Positions 1 through 13,221 of a stretch of DNA of 64,000 nucleotides are shown in pieces; position 1 is the stretch's first letter; every line of letters starts with the position of its first letter. The position numbers were made by a program, and so were the translations under genes. The DNA is taken from contig ML976708.1 of the NCBI GenBank assembly GCA_010015655.1, forward strand, positions 411,213 to 475,212, given 5' to 3'. The notes under the pieces were generated by a model. It made no database searches. It saw only the letters and a program-made list of their open reading frames with translations, and was not told the origin of the DNA. Source of the DNA: Bimuria novae-zelandiae CBS 107.79. Lineage: Eukaryota; Ascomycota; Dothideomycetes; Pleosporales; Didymosphaeriaceae.

Positions 1-500
1 ATCACAAATCCCAAATATTCTGTCTTAGTAATATGGAACTCGCACTTCTTAGGGTGTAGGAGTAATTAATACTCCTATAACTTCTATAGTACTTTACGTA
101 CATGTCCTTTATGCTCTTCCAAGGTTCCGTATAAGTATATTAAGATATCGTCGAGGTACGCCGTGCAGAATACGTTTAAGTATTTATATAATACTTAATT
201 TATTAACTCCTGGAAGGTTGCTAGTGCGTTGGTTAGCCCTATAGGTATAACTGTGTACTTAAAAAGGCTATATCGTGTGCAGAACGCCGTTTTCCACTTG
301 TATCCTTTCGCAATTTAAATCCTGTGGAATCTATCTTAGACGTTAAATTTCGTGAAGTATTTAGCTCCTTAGAGTCTATCCATGAGCTCCGTTATTAGTA
401 GTAATAGGTAGTGATTCTTAATCGTCACGGCGTTTAGCTATTTATAATCTACATAAAGTCGTAGCCTGCCGTCTTTTTTACGAACAAAGAGTATAGGGAA
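1..500 (-). pseudogene. gypsy reverse transcriptase fragment
   Basis: The minus strand reads, in order: a PILFVRKKDGRLRLYVDY-like segment (about 440-490), LNAVTIKNHY, GAKYFTKFNV, KTAF, and the catalytic YLDDILIY box near 110-140. This is the palm and fingers of a Ty3/gypsy RT. In-frame TAA/TAG codons sit where homologues carry Gln or Trp, so it is dead. The polypeptide continues beyond the window start. Confidence 0.85.
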
Positions 501-2334
501 GGCTACAGGACTCTAACTAGGCTACTATTTCCTTAAGCGTAGATTTTTCTATATTAGCTCTTTTAACTCTTTTTCTTATTTATAGGTGAGGGGCCTTAGG
601 CGTTCTAGCCGTAGCTTAGCTTCCTCTACTAGTGGTATCTCGTGATCCCACTCCTTGTGTTTAGGTAAGACAGTCTCGTCGTGTTCCTCGAATAGGTCTA
701 CGAATTCCTTATATTCTTCTAGCAGACTAAGGTTATCTAGGACTATTTTAGTCTCCTAGACCTATATATAGTGCACCCGCCCTAGGTGTTACTTTAAGAT
801 CCTGTCTATCTTATATACTAATATTTCTTATATCCTAGATAGTCGACTCCTTTTTTTCGCTTAAGGTTAGGGAGTTTCCCTCCTACTAGGGCTTGCCTAA
901 GCCTTCGCTAGTAGGTCCTAGGGAAGGATCGTTCGTTTAATCTAGTCTATTCGTGGATTATATTATTCTAGCTATTTATATCTAACGATGGCTTCGATGT
1001 CTCCTATCTCCGCGATAGTAAAGACGTGTTGGCTCTCTTGGCCTTTTATGTTAACTTATACCAGCGCCGTCTCGAGGCATAGCTAACCATTACTATATTC
1101 TTATAATTAGGTCCCGTCCGCGAGTCCTATTTACAGTAGTATTTTCTTATTACGATATAGCATATCGTACTTCTTAACTACTTGCGGGGCGATTAGACAC
1201 GCGTTTGCCCTTGGGTCGATTAGTGCTATAATACGATGTCTATACACTATAATATCTTTAATTAAGCGCTTCTTAACTCGGCGAGTGTCTACTTAATAAG
1301 CTATAATAATCGCACTATTACTAGTATAGCTTGTTGCCTAGTAACAATTTAGTTTTTTAAATTATCGGACCCTTCGTCTAAAGTTTTAGGCCAACCGGCG
1401 TTAGCTTCCTTAATCTAGTCCTAGACCTTAGATAGCTTAGAGACTTCCTTAATTTAGTGCTACTTATATCGCTATTAATACAGGGCGTAAGTCTCTCTAA
1501 TCCTATTAGATTTATATACTCCTTAATTCCCATGTTGCAGGCAATTTAGAGTAAGGCATTCGTTCTGGGCTAATGTATTATGCCCTGGATAGTTATCTAA
1601 GGAGGCTACCTCTTCCTGCAGGCTTAGGTGTGCGAAGCACTATAGGTTACATTATTCTTACCTAATTAATAAGTAGTCTACGTCTCTTCCTGGCTACGTA
1701 TTCTTTATTATCGTGCTAGTGTCGCGGGGGTCTAAGCCCTAAGAGAACTAGCCTATTTCGAACTTCTACTACCTGTGTAGCTTATAGGTAATGTCGAAAC
1801 ATTAATGCTAACTATTCTATTTATAGTACTTGGCCTAATAGGCTAAAAAGTGCTTATAGTAATTATTAGGCACGCTGCACTGGCTCTGCTTTAGTCTATA
1901 GTATTCTGAACCTCTTAAAAAATAGGAGGCCCTAACTCTAGCCTTAGAGTGTTATCGGCATCCTTTACGCGTGCATTACCACTATTTGGCGTATTTATAT
2001 CGCTCCTGTATCGTGATTTAGCGTAGGTATTATTTTGGGCGCCCCTATAGTTTCTCCGCTAGCTAGTAGGCGTCTCATGCGTGTGCCCCTTGGACGATTA
2101 CTTTTACCTTACACTAAGATAATTAATGTAGCGCATTATTGCATATCTAGCAGGTGTCGTTAGCCAGTCTTTAGAAAATCTAGTACTTAGGAAGGGTCTT
2201 TCGTTCCTCTTCCTCTTTTATTAGCTCTAGGATCTCCTACGTAAGATTCACTCTATCGGCTTCTGCTAGCGTAAGGGTGCCTATAGCCACTTATAGGAGG
2301 TTAGTCGTATTAATCTTGGTTTCCTAATTATTGC

Positions 2335-2390
2335 AGTCTTTGGCGAAGTGGCCTAGCTTGCTATATTAGAGGCAGGCTTTATCTTTAAAC
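2335..2390 (-). pseudogene. gag CCHC zinc knuckle with second Cys lost
   Basis: The minus strand reads C-L-stop-Y followed by SKLGHFAKDC, a nucleocapsid C-x2-C-x4-H-x4-C knuckle. The second Cys is Tyr (TGT to TAT) and a residue before it is a stop. Both are G-to-A changes of the RIP type. The knuckle would bind the element's RNA in the virus-like particle. It places gag to the right of pol and fixes the orientation of element N. Confidence 0.7.
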
Positions 2391-3313
2391 CTCTATTCTT
2401 ACTCTTCCTGCAAGATACTATTCTTGCCCTAGTAACTCTTCTTTAGTCTGTACGGCTGTTTTCCCTTACCATTCTTCTTTTTATACTATTAGGCTTTATT
2501 AGTTATAATAATATCTCTGTCCTAGTCTCTTCCTGCGGGCCTGGATCGATTCTCTTTTCTAGTAAGTAGCCTAGTACTATACTGTTTTTCTAGCTTACGT
2601 TCGTACAGGCAATTGTGTACTTTAATTATATTATTAATAAGTTCTTCTAGGTCGTCTGCTTTTCCTTAGTGGACCAATTTGTCTTTAACCAATTCTTTTA
2701 GTCTGTTATAGTAGGCAATTATAAGTGGGGCTTCTCCCCATCCTTCGAGTTCTGCCATAATCTGTTTAAACTCTAGTGTATAGAGTACCGCTAATTTCTC
2801 CTAACGTAGGCGCTGGAGGCGTATTTTGGCTTAATATCCTTTATTAATAGTGCCGAACATTCTTTTCACGGCCTTATAAAAAGACTCCTAGTCCTTAAAG
2901 GCGTCTTTAGTGGCGTCTAAACTATAATCCTCTAATTTGCTATTCTTAAGGAAATTATTAATTATTAGTCTAGCCCACGCGACTGCCTTGTCTTGCATGT
3001 TTATATAAGTAACTAGGATCTTATCTTGTTCTGTATTAAACTTTCCTAGGTTGTAACGGATAAATAGTTTTATCTGAGTTAGGAACGTTCCTGGGTAACC
3101 CTTTTCTAAATAGGGTTCGGGCTTCGGGACCTTTGGTTAATGTTTCGTATTTTCCTATTAGCTTATCTTTTCGCTTATCTAATTAATGATTTCCTGTAAC
3201 TAGGCTATCTAAGCTGCTTGTTTAATAACTATCTCTTCTAGGGTCTTTTCCTTAGGTGCCGGAGCTGCAGTGGTCGAACTAGGTCCTGCTATTATACTGT
3301 AGGGTAGTTAAAG

Positions 3314-3765
3314 TGTTATAAGGCTCTTACACCTTATTCTAATCTAGGTTAAGGCGGTAAGGTATCGTGGTGCTTTACGGATTATTTAGTAGTATAAGTT
3401 AATGCGACACTTAGCGCGGCTAGACAATCTAATCTTATAATAAATAAGATAACTATTAGTCTATATAGGAGAACGTACTCGCACAGAAGATATATAAGTT
3501 AACTACGAGGAAGGAAACAATAATAGGAAAGTCGCTACACTATATACTAGCCTATTCCTTCTTTATAGTCCCGCCAAGGCCCTATAGTCCCAGGGACTAC
3601 GGTAGTCCCATGGGACTTCCCTTTATGCGGGACTTTATTACGTGACTACTAACTAAGCTATCCTGCGCCCCGTTAGGTCCCGTTAACTCTGCTACTTTGT
3701 TAATAATTACTCTCTTGGCGTAATTGTCTAGCTTCTTTATCCTTGTGGGGTTCGTGGTCGTAACA
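3314..3765 (-). repeat. possible 5' LTR of gypsy element N
   Basis: The stretch begins TGTTATAAGG and ends TCGTAACA, so it has TG...CA ends, and it lies just upstream (minus strand) of the gag region. The partner LTR is outside the window, so neither the boundary nor a target-site duplication can be tested here. Positions 3766-3938 beyond it are AT-rich and show nothing recognisable. Confidence 0.4.
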
Positions 3766-4399
3766 CTTTGTATAAATATTTAACGTACCTAAGGTATTAG
3801 CTATCTTAATTAGTAACTTAGAATTATATAGTTATAGAATTTTGAGGGCACTATGTATTATATTAGTGAGAATAGTAACGTTAATAAATACGGCAGTACT
3901 ATGCTAAGGGAGATAGGCAAAAAACTACAAAGGAGCCCTACCGTAGCTTGGCAGCTCGTGCAACACGTTAACTCATGTAACACCCTACCATGCAACACAC
4001 TAACTTTAACACGCCGCATCTCCACTAATATGGATCCAATCGAGGCCGCAATTACAGCAATCGACTCGCGGGAACTAGGAGAATCTTTCTCGTATAGAAA
4101 AATAGCAAAAGAGTATAGTGTTATAGTGTCTACGTTAACGCGCTAGTATTAACGCGTCACGTAGACGCGTGTAGATAAGATTAAATAATAACGTAATCTT
4201 AGCTACTAATAAGAGGTAAAGCTTCTAGGTTATATTAAATATTTTACTAAACGTAGCCTTTTCCTTATATAGTAAATAATATAACGCTTTGCTTTATCTA
4301 CTGCTAGAAAGCAGATCTTAGTATTATAAATTAATTACTTTATAAAGCGTAACTCTATATCCTTAATATCCTATTAGACGGCTAGTATTAATAATAATC

Positions 4400-5459
4400 T
4401 GTCACAGTGGATGAGGGCCTAGTTTCAGCCCTGTTTCAGGACCCCTGCCTACCCCTGTGTCTAGTACTATATAGGCCCCTCCGGGACCCCCAATNNNNNN
4501 NNNNNNNNNNNNNNNNNNNNNNNNNNNNNNNNNNNNNNNNNNNNNNNNNNNNNNNNNNNNNNNNNNNNNNNNNNNNNNNNNNNNNNNNNNNNNNNNNNNN
4601 NNNNNNNNNNNNNNNNNNNNNNNNNNNNNNNNNNNNNNNNNNNNNNNNNNNNNNNNNNNNNNNNNNNNNNNNNNNNNNNNNNNNNNNNNNNNNNNNNNNN
4701 NNNNNNNNNNNNNNNNNNNNNNNNNNNNNNNNNNNNNNNNNNNNNNNNNNNNNNNNNNNNNNNNNNNNNNNNNNNNNNNNNNNNNNNNNNNNNNNNNNNN
4801 NNNNNNNNNNNNNNNNNNNNNNNNNNNNNNNNNNNNNNNNNNNNNNNNNNNNNNNNNNNNNNNNNNNNNNNNNNNNNNNNNNNNNNNNNNNNNNNNNNNN
4901 NNNNNNNNNNNNNNNNNNNNNNNNNNNNNNNNNNNNNNNNNNNNNNNNNNNNNNNNNNNNNNNNNNNNNNNNNNNNNNNNNNNNNNNNNNNNNNNNNNNN
5001 NNNNNNNNNNNNNNNNNNNNNNNNNNNNNNNNNNNNNNNNNNNNNNNNNNNNNNNNNNNNNNNNNNNNNNNNNNNNNNNNNNNNNNNNNNNNNNNNNNNN
5101 NNNNNNNNNNNNNNNNNNNNNNNNNNNNNNNNNNNNNNNNNNNNNNNNNNNNNNNNNNNNNNNNNNNNNNNNNNNNNNNNNNNNNNNNNNNNNNNNNNNN
5201 NNNNNNNNNNNNNNNNNNNNNNNNNNNNNNNNNNNNNNNNNNNNNNNNNNNNNNNNNNNNNNNNNNNNNNNNNNNNNNNNNNNNNNNNNNNNNNNNNNNN
5301 NNNNNNNNNNNNNNNNNNNNNNNNNNNNNNNNNNNNNNNNNNNNNNNNNNNNNNNNNNNNNNNNTTTCAGGACCCCTGCCTACCCCTGTGTCTAGTACTA
5401 TATAGGCCCCTCCGGGACCCCCAATAAACCTCAGTAGACTCCTCCATTCCTCCCTTACA
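4400..5459 (+). mobile_element. short-LTR retroelement Q, interior unresolved (assembly gap)
   Basis: The left part begins TGTCACAGTGG (4400) and the right part ends CTCCCTTACA (5459). The 5-bp sequence TAATC flanks both sides (4395-4399 and 5460-5464). A 61-bp segment is identical on both sides of the N run (4434-4494 and 5365-5425), giving a deduced LTR of 129 bp with TATATA and AATAAA signals in plus orientation. The LTR is GC-rich and not RIP-mutated, unlike its surroundings, so the insertion looks young. The interior, or an artefactual split of a solo LTR, lies in the gap. Confidence 0.75.
4495..5364. other. assembly gap (870 N)
   Basis: A run of N between two copies of the same 61-bp LTR segment. 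Any open reading frame drawn across it is an artefact. The gap size may be an estimate. Confidence 0.99.
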
Positions 5460-5941
5460 TAATCGCTATAAAGCTAATTCCCTAGCTAAATATAAGCACT
5501 ACTTTAGCCTTATATAGCATAAGATTTAGGAGTATTCGATTAAGGCATGGCATATGTATAATATAGATAAAAAGGGCTGCCTACTTGGTATTACCTTCCG
5601 CACAAAGAGGATCTTTAGTAGACCTCTATATTAGAGCAAGGCTGTGAGGCAAGTAATATAGGATGGTAGCCGTAAGTATATATTAATTATAGCCTGTATA
5701 TGCGCCGCTAGATCTGCCTTAAATCTAGCCCTTATCTATACGGCCGCCTCTACAAACATATAATTAAGTTAGATAGAGGACTTTAATCCCTAATGCTATT
5801 ATATCTTTATTACGGCATTTGAATCTAGCTAGAGAAATAATTAGATTAGCCTAGCATAGCTATAGCAGGTATTTCATTAGCTTATAAAGCTAAAGGCAAG
5901 GTAATTATATTAGCTATTAATTCTTAACAGCTACAGATATT

Positions 5942-6363
5942 TGTTAAGTCCAACAGGGTAGCTAATCCCTAAGGGGCTAAGGTTGGTTCTCGGGCAGGAG
6001 CAATAGTAATAAGACGAGGGGTCTTAATAGCTTGCGCGTATTAAAGGGGTGTTGGTATTAAAGGTGTGTACAGCACAATTAAATCAACAAGGTTGCTTAT
6101 TTAGATCCAAACGATAGATTAATAAATAAGTTAAACACGAGGTGGAAGAGTCCATCCTTATATTCCTATATACTTAGCATGCTCGACTTGCTCGACTCGA
6201 GCAGAGCGAGCATAGCCTTGGCCTTATGCACCTACTCGACTTGCTCGCTTCAAGCGCTTCGAGCAGTCACGTGACCTGCCCATTACTATGCCACTATTGG
6301 CTCCCATAAGACCTTGGCCGTCTCAGAATGTTAGCCTGGTGATGCTAAATACAGATCCTAACA
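5942..6363 (-). repeat. 3' LTR of gypsy K
   Basis: 422 bp, starting TGTTAAGTCCAACAGGG and ending GATCCTAACA. It contains repeated CTCGA motifs around 6180-6265 (GCTCGACTTGCTCGACTCG and a partial repeat of it), which form a GC-richer island in the U3. Confidence 0.93.
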
Positions 6364-6999
6364 TTATCCCTTCTCTCTAACGATTTGTCCCCGAATTACA
6401 TAACCTGTCTTACTAAATAAATAAAGTTTAGTTGCCCCGCTTCTTGGTGCGTTTTGCTATAATGTCTTTCGCTAAAGCCCGCGCTATCTGTCTTAGCATT
6501 AAAACTTATTATAATAGTGTTATCTATCCTATCTCTTATAATCGTTGCTTACTTTCTAGCTTTAAGTGCGTTATTATGCTGTTATCTAATTCTAACGCCT
6601 GTTTAAAGTATTCTAAGTGCATCCGTGCGTAAAAGCCTTGCGTAAACTTGTCGTGGGCATTATTAGACAAGACTCGTAATAAGTATAAAAAGAAGGTGGA
6701 TGCGGATGAGAAATTATTAGCAAAAGTGTTAATCTAACTTTTATAAAATAAGAAAATATTATAGCAGGCTAAGGAGTGTGCTAAGAAGAAGGCGTAATGC
6801 CTTATGTCTAAAATGGATGCTGCTAGAGAGTTAGAAGTAGAGGCTGCGTTAGAGGACTATCCTATCGTAGTGGCCACTATTAGCTTCTCTCCTCTAATAT
6901 GGTCGACACTAGGGTTGTTAGATAATTACTCTAGTATCTTGCCTACAATCGCGATCGGCTCTTAGGTATATTCCTATAGTACTAGTAGAGTAATTATTT

Positions 7000-9900
7000 A
7001 CAGTTTACTAAGTTTTCTTTAGGTTCCTATGTGTTCTCGCTGTGTAGGTATCCCTTCCATTTAATAAGATACGTTCGTGGTTAATCCGTGTATTATAGTA
7101 TTTATTTAGCTTCGAATTTGTTTTCTTCCTCTGGCTGGTGATAGAAGGTGGTCTTAACTGGTATCTCTAGGTCGGCGGGTTCTAATCAGTCTATATAGAA
7201 TACTGGGTGTATCTTGGCGTCTGGTGGTAATTCCAATTAGTAGTTAACCGGTGATACTTATTTAGAAATAAAAAATGGTCCGATCTTAACATGGTCTAGT
7301 TTCTTGTGTTTCTTTTTCTAGGTCCGAAGATTCTTTATAAGTAGATATACTTTATCCCCCTTCTTCAGCTGAGGTGCCGTTTTTTATTTTTAATTTATAT
7401 AAGAAATTACTTACTGTTAAGCTTTCTCGAGGTTCTCTTAGAGTTATTCGTGTGTCCTCTTTATTATTTCTGCCAAATTGATGGCTTCTTCTGTTCTGAT
7501 AGTCGTAGGAAGTGCTTAGTTAAAGAAATATAGATGTCTTTTGTAGTTTGTATAGAATAGTGTATGTCCTGTTACCGCTAATATCTTATTGTTATATGCC
7601 AGTTGTGCTATTAGTAATAAGAAAATCTAGTTATTCTTCTAGTTATTATAGTAGATGCGTAGGTACGTTTTAATTGTCTAATTCGTACGTTCTGTTTATC
7701 CGTCTGTCTGTGGATAGTAGGCTGTTAATAGCTTCCGTTTCGTTCTAATAAGCGCTATAAGCGTTATCTAGTAGTTTAATGTAAAGAGTTTATCTCGATT
7801 GCTAATAATTATCTTTGGTATGCCGTGGTGTCGTATAAGTTAATCTAGGATAAGGAATGCGAGTTCCTTGGCTATAGTCGTTTTCTAACATGGTAGTAGT
7901 TTTACGTATTTGGTGAATCTGCATACGATTACCAATATAGAGTTATAGCTTACTCCTATTACTGGATCTTTTGACTTGGGTAGTCCTGTTATAAAGTCTA
8001 TAGCGATATCTTCCCATGGTGCTGTTGGTATTTAGATAGCTTGTATTTCTTCGTATTTGCGATGTGTTGCGTGTTTATTACGTTGGTAGTCTACGTATTT
8101 GCAGATATATTCGGTTACTACTTCCTTAATTCCTTTAAAGCTGTAGTTCCGTTAGATAAGTTCCATTATCTTAGTAATGCCTAGGTGTCCGTACATAGGG
8201 TTATCGTGGTATTGCCGTATGATTTCTATTTATTAGTCCTTAGGTACTTCTCGTGTTGCCATGAGAAGTTGGTTGAGTTCCATAGTTAGTCCTAATAATC
8301 TATTATCGTTCTATTTTAGAATTACTAAGTAGGTTTTAATCTTATCTCCTGTAAGGTTACTACGTCTACTTAAGGCGTCTGCTCGTTCGTTTTCTCTGCC
8401 TAGAGTGTACATAATTTTAAACTTGTATTGTCCTAAAGTCTCTGCCTATCTCGTTTGTCAAGGTGTTAATTCTTTAGTTGTTGTGAATCTGAGAAGATTC
8501 TTGTAGTCTATAAAGATTATAAGGTCTAAGTAGCTATATGCGTAGATCCTCTAATGCTTTAGTGCTTTAATAATTATATATAGTTCCTTATTGTGTATAT
8601 TGTATCGTAATTCTGCATTGTTAAGTTTGCATAAGTAGTAAGCGATTAGGTGCCAATATCTATTCTTCTCTTGTTTAGCGCATGCTCCTAGTGCCAAATC
8701 GCTTACATTTATCTCGATCTTTATCGGTTTTCCGTCCTGGAAGTGCATGAGTACTAGTGGTTTAATACATGCTTTGCGTAGTGTCTAAAATGCTTCTTTG
8801 CATTCTATTGTCTATTTAAAGGGTGTATCCTTCCTAGTAAGGTTTATAAGGGGTATTGTGATCTTTGCGTAATCTTAAATAAATTGTTAGTTAAATCTAT
8901 AGAATCCTAAGAATTCTTAGATATTCTTTGCTATTTTTGGTCGTGGCTAGTTCTTAACGCATTTAATTTTATTAGGGCTTACCTTAATTCCTTCTATGTT
9001 AATAATATGTCCTAGGAATTTAAGTTCTATTTGGAAGAACTTGTATTTTTCTAGTTTAAGCTATAGGTGTAAGTCGTTAAGTTCTCTAAGTACTATCTTG
9101 ACATGTTCTACATGGTCGTCGAGGTTGTCCGAGTAGATCAGGATGTCGTCCATGTATGTAATAATAAAGATGTCTAGGTAATATTAAAGTACGTTATTAA
9201 TAAGCGCTTAAAATGTTGCTAGCGCGTTCGTAAGTCTAAATAGCATAATAGTGTACTTAAATAGTCTATATTAAGACCTAAATGCTATCTTCTATTCTTT
9301 ACCTTCCTTAATCTAGATAAGGTGGTATCCATCGCGTAGGTCTAGCGAGGTGAATACCTTTGCCTGTGCTAGCCTGTCTCGTAGTTCCGTAATATTTAGT
9401 AGTGGATAGCAATTCTTAATTATTATATTATTAAGTTTTTAATAGTCTACGCAGGGCCTTAGTTCGCCGCTCTTCTTAGGTATAAATATAAATAGGCTTG
9501 CTACTAGTGACGTTAATAGTCGTATGTATCCTTTCGCTAGGTTCGTCTTAATGAATTCTTTTTCTTGTTAGAGTTCTTTGCCCGATTTTACGTATAGTAG
9601 TCTAAAGGGTGGCGTCTTCCCTTCTTCTAGGTTAATTATATAATCCTAGGGTTAGTGCTTAGGTAGATTTGCTTTTCCTTCCTCTTCTCGAAATAGATGG
9701 CTCTATTCTATAAACTATTTAGGGATAACGTGGGTTGTGCGTTGCTCTCTTTCCTTTGCAGGAATTGGCTTATCTACTATCTCGTGCTCTATAACCTGGT
9801 GGTTCCTACCAGCGTTTGCCAAGGTTAATCTATTCTCGATCTTTAATTTCGAGACTATAGTGTTAATAGCTCTCTTATTTACTATTAAACTCTGCCAATG

Positions 9901-10300
9901 CGTAGGCTTTGCTTGCGATGTATAGTTGTAGCGCTTAAAGGATAGCGTTTGTTATTCCTAATTAATTATAGGGTTGTGCTTCTTAAACTAGGTTAGTCTT
10001 AATATTACATCGTGACTGGCTTCCTTAAGGATATTAAGGGTAATTGTTTCCTAGTGTCTATGGATCTTGAGTGTTGTCTCGACCTCGTATTCGACTTGTG
10101 GCATGCCTGGCATTAGGTGTCTATTCGCGATATAGATAATATAAGCTTTTACCTTTTAACGCTTATAGAGTCCTGCTCTATTAAGTGCCTTTCGCGAGAT
10201 ATAGCTTTGTTGTGCTCCTGAATCTAGCATGGCCTTTATCCATGTTCCTTTAAGCTAAACTGGTAGCTTAATTAGTGCTTAACTGTTAATGGCATTTAGC
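7000..10300 (-). pseudogene. gypsy K pol: protease, RT, RNase H, integrase remnants
   Basis: On the minus strand the RT box reads FIITYMDDILI near 9130-9165. RNase H is an open piece at 8551-8748 (LALGACAKQEKNRYWHLIAY, matching the family's DASDxALGAxL...WHPIAYYSRKL pattern). The integrase core has AYYPQTDGxTER near 7685-7725, with a stop where homologues have Gln. This polyprotein would copy element RNA into cDNA and insert it. Dense TAA/TAG stops make it non-functional. Confidence 0.85.
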
Positions 10301-12202
10301 TCTCTAAAGGCGTCTTCCCTCCTGAGCCTAGGTCTAAAAAAGACATTTTATCTATAGGTGGCTTTATAGGATTAAGGTGTCCTTCCTTCTTCTTCTCCTA
10401 AGGCTACTGCTAGGCCTTTTCTAGGAGAGCTTTATCGTTTTCTTCCTTTTGTACCGTTTTAATCCTAAGGGTCGTAGTCCCTTTCGGTATGCGATTAAAC
10501 CCATGCTTTTCTTTTTACCTTTTGTGTTCCTTATAATTAGGGTGTAAGCATGTTTGCTATTTGTCGGATGCGCATTTTCTATTAACTAGTAGCGACATTA
10601 CTTAGTTTAACGCTTAGTTAAAGTATAGAAAGTATCGCGTTTTGCGCTTGTCCTAAAGGTGAACGTTATAATAGGTGATAGGGTAGTTAAACCACTCCTA
10701 TCTGCATCGTCAATACGTTCAGGGAAAGTAACTATATTCCTTGGCTTAGTAATAAATAGTATATTAGTCTTCTTTGTAAAGGGTCTATCGTATGGTCTCA
10801 TGCGTAGGGTTACGGTGGTCCAGGTTATACTATAGTTTGTAGTTTAGGCTTTTGTTTAGGTATTTCTTCTTGGGGTCTTTGTGGGCGTAGCGGTGGTCCG
10901 CCATTTCTCGTGCCGCTTTACTAACTAGGTTAGGTTAGTAAGCGTGAAAAAATGCTTCTGCGTAGTCTTGTCGTTTTATTACCATAAACCTAAAGTCTCC
11001 TTCCCTTGGTTAGTGTTTTTCTAAGAAGTTAAAAACATTCGTTATCTTGCTGGTAACAGGTTTGCTCTAGCTAGGGTGAGGTGTAGGAGATTAAGGTATT
11101 AATTTCTTCTCCTTTTCTTTATTATCTGAACTTTCGTGTGCATCCTCGTAGAGTTATAAATTAGGTAATTTTAATTACTCTAATTCTTCGTCGTGGATGT
11201 CGATCTGCTTAATGGCGTTTATTACCTGCCATTCTTCGTCGGTGGTTTCTTTTTTATTAACGGATAGTACGTTTAACTGTCTAATAACCTTATTCTTAGA
11301 TCTATAGTTCCTAGTAATGTGACCTAGTTTATTATATATAAAGTAAGTGCGTGTCTTAGTTCCCTAGCGTTAGGTTCCTTTTAAGATACGCTTATTATCC
11401 TTTAGCTAGTAAGAGCCTGTTCCTCTTCCTTTCTTTCTAATTATAACGTTAAGCTATCTATAGTGGATTCCTTCTATAGGTTGCGGTCTATAGTTATCTT
11501 ATTACTACCTTAGTTAGTAGTTAGTCTTTACGGGCGGTCCTATATATCCTTAGAATTGGTTCTAGCGTAGGTTGCGTTCTAGCTTATACTATGCTTCGTT
11601 AATTCGAATTACTTCCTTAGATAGTTCTTCTAATATATTAGTCTTAGCTTTAGTGCGTAGGAGTTCCTCGCGCACGGTCCTTTTTAGTCCTTTATAATAT
11701 ATTGCTATAAGGGTAGCGTTATTCTAGTTAATTTAGTCTACATACTTGCGGAATTTAAAGTCGTACTCTGCTGTAGAGCGTACTTGTCTAAGGCTTTAGA
11801 TATTTCGCTTAGTAATAGCTTCTTAGTTTGCAACTCTAAAGTATTATTTAACTTTCTTGCAGAACTTATTATAGTCTTCTATAATCTAGTTGGTTGCGTC
11901 ATCGGTTTTGTTGTCTCTAGCTAGATAACGGTTAAGATAAGGTCGAATCTATTTTAAAGTATTTCCTTTTATAAAGGTTGCAGCGAACACGGTCTTATTA
12001 GCGTTATCCTAGTCCTTATCCCTTGTTCCGTGGAAGTAAAGGTTAAGCTATAAAATCTAAAGTTCCGTGTGCTTACGGTCTCTATAAAAGAAGTTAGGTT
12101 TATTATAAGTGCCTCCCTTAATGGTCGTGATACCATCCTTAGGGGTACTTATAGGTATATTAGAAAGGTTATCGTATCCGCTTATGTTAAGGGTGTTTAA
12201 GA

Positions 12203-12624
12203 TGTTAAGTCTAATAGGGTAGCTAATCCCTAAGGGGCTAAGGTTAGTTCTCGGGCAGGAGCAATAGTAATAGGACAAGGGGTCTTAATAGCTTGCGCGT
12301 ATTAAAGGGGTGTTAGTATTAAAGGTATGTATAGTATAATTAAATTAACAAGGTTGCTTATTTAGATCTAAACGATAGATTAATAAACAAGTTAAACACG
12401 AGGTAGAAGAGTCCATCCTTATATTCCTATATACTTAGCATGCTCGACTTACTCGACTCGAGTAGAGCAAGCATAGCCTTGGCCTTATGCACCTGCTCGA
12501 CTTGCTCGCTTCGAGCGCTTCGAGCAGTTACGTGACCTGCCCATTACTATGCCACCATTGGCTCTCATAAGACCTTGGCCGTCTTAGAATGTTAGCCTGG
12601 TGATGCTAAATACAGATCCTAACA
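12203..12624 (-). repeat. 5' LTR of gypsy K
   Basis: Same length as the left copy, with transition differences such as CCAACAGG to CTAATAGG. The target duplication ATATT follows directly at 12625-12629. Confidence 0.93.
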
Positions 12625-13065
12625 ATATTATACTACTATAAATTTTATTAATTATTATAATTATAATAAGATCTTACTAGCTATATTTCCCCCTTATTTA
12701 ATATATACTTTGTAGCCTCTAGATATCTGTGTGTTTATGCCTCTATTAATAGTATTTTTAAATAAGCTATTAGCCTTCCTATCTAATAGCTAGGAACTAG
12801 TCTTAATTACTAAGAGAGACTTCTTCTAGTTATTCTAGTAGGCATAGGTTAATATAATAGACAAGTAATTAATTCTTTACGCCTTTAAAGCTATAGGCAT
12901 TTCCCCCCTAGATCTAATAACTATTCTTAATAGATTTAATTAGCCTAAGATATCTAATCTATAATTATATAAGAGCTTAACCTTAGTACTTAGTGCATTA
13001 TATTAGAGAAAGATTAATTAGCTACTTAAGGCTATTATTAATACAAGGGAGAGCGATAAGTATAA

Positions 13066-13221
13066 TGGGCTACGCCCAGTTACTGCCTCGGATCCTTAAC
13101 CCTTAGTTATGCAAACCCTAGATATATAAGTTCGACGCCTAAAGCCTAACTTTAGACTTTTTATTAAATTTATAAGTATTCTTTTAGCACCTTTAGCTCC
13201 TTAAGCACCTAGCCCCTTATA
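13066..13221 (+). repeat. 5' LTR of gypsy L
   Basis: Starts TGGGCTACGCCCAG and ends CCCCTTATA. The terminal CA is mutated to TA, a CpA-to-TpA change. Confidence 0.88.

Larger units (their letters stand above)
1..3765 (-). mobile_element. Ty3/gypsy LTR retrotransposon, RIP-mutated, cut by window start (element N)
   Basis: Read on the minus strand, the first 500 bases give a reverse transcriptase with many stops. Upstream on that strand come a protease-like stretch (about 1.0-1.3 kb), a gag zinc knuckle near 2335-2390, and a gag-like region to about 3.25 kb, which is the gag-pol order of Ty3/gypsy. Integrase and the 3' LTR would lie left of the window. Stops are almost all TAA/TAG, and TpA is very common, as expected after RIP. 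The outer (right) boundary is tentative. Confidence 0.8.
5942..12624 (-). mobile_element. Ty3/gypsy LTR retrotransposon K (6.68 kb)
   Basis: Two 422-bp LTRs (5942-6363 and 12203-12624) have TG...CA ends and a 5-bp target duplication ATATT (5937-5941 and 12625-12629). All coding blocks read on the minus strand, so the right LTR is the 5' LTR. In order these are gag with a damaged zinc knuckle near 11.3 kb, a protease region near 10.0-10.3 kb, RT (8.9-9.5 kb), RNase H (8.55-8.75 kb), integrase (about 7.6-8.3 kb), and a C-terminal chromodomain-like stretch near 7.1 kb. It sits inside the transposase of pogo element J. LTR differences include CpA/TpA changes near the start of the LTR, consistent with RIP. 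Confidence 0.93.

Noticed and set aside
4407..5405. 332-codon open frame
   Set aside because: It is mostly the N run; only short LTR ends of element Q flank it.
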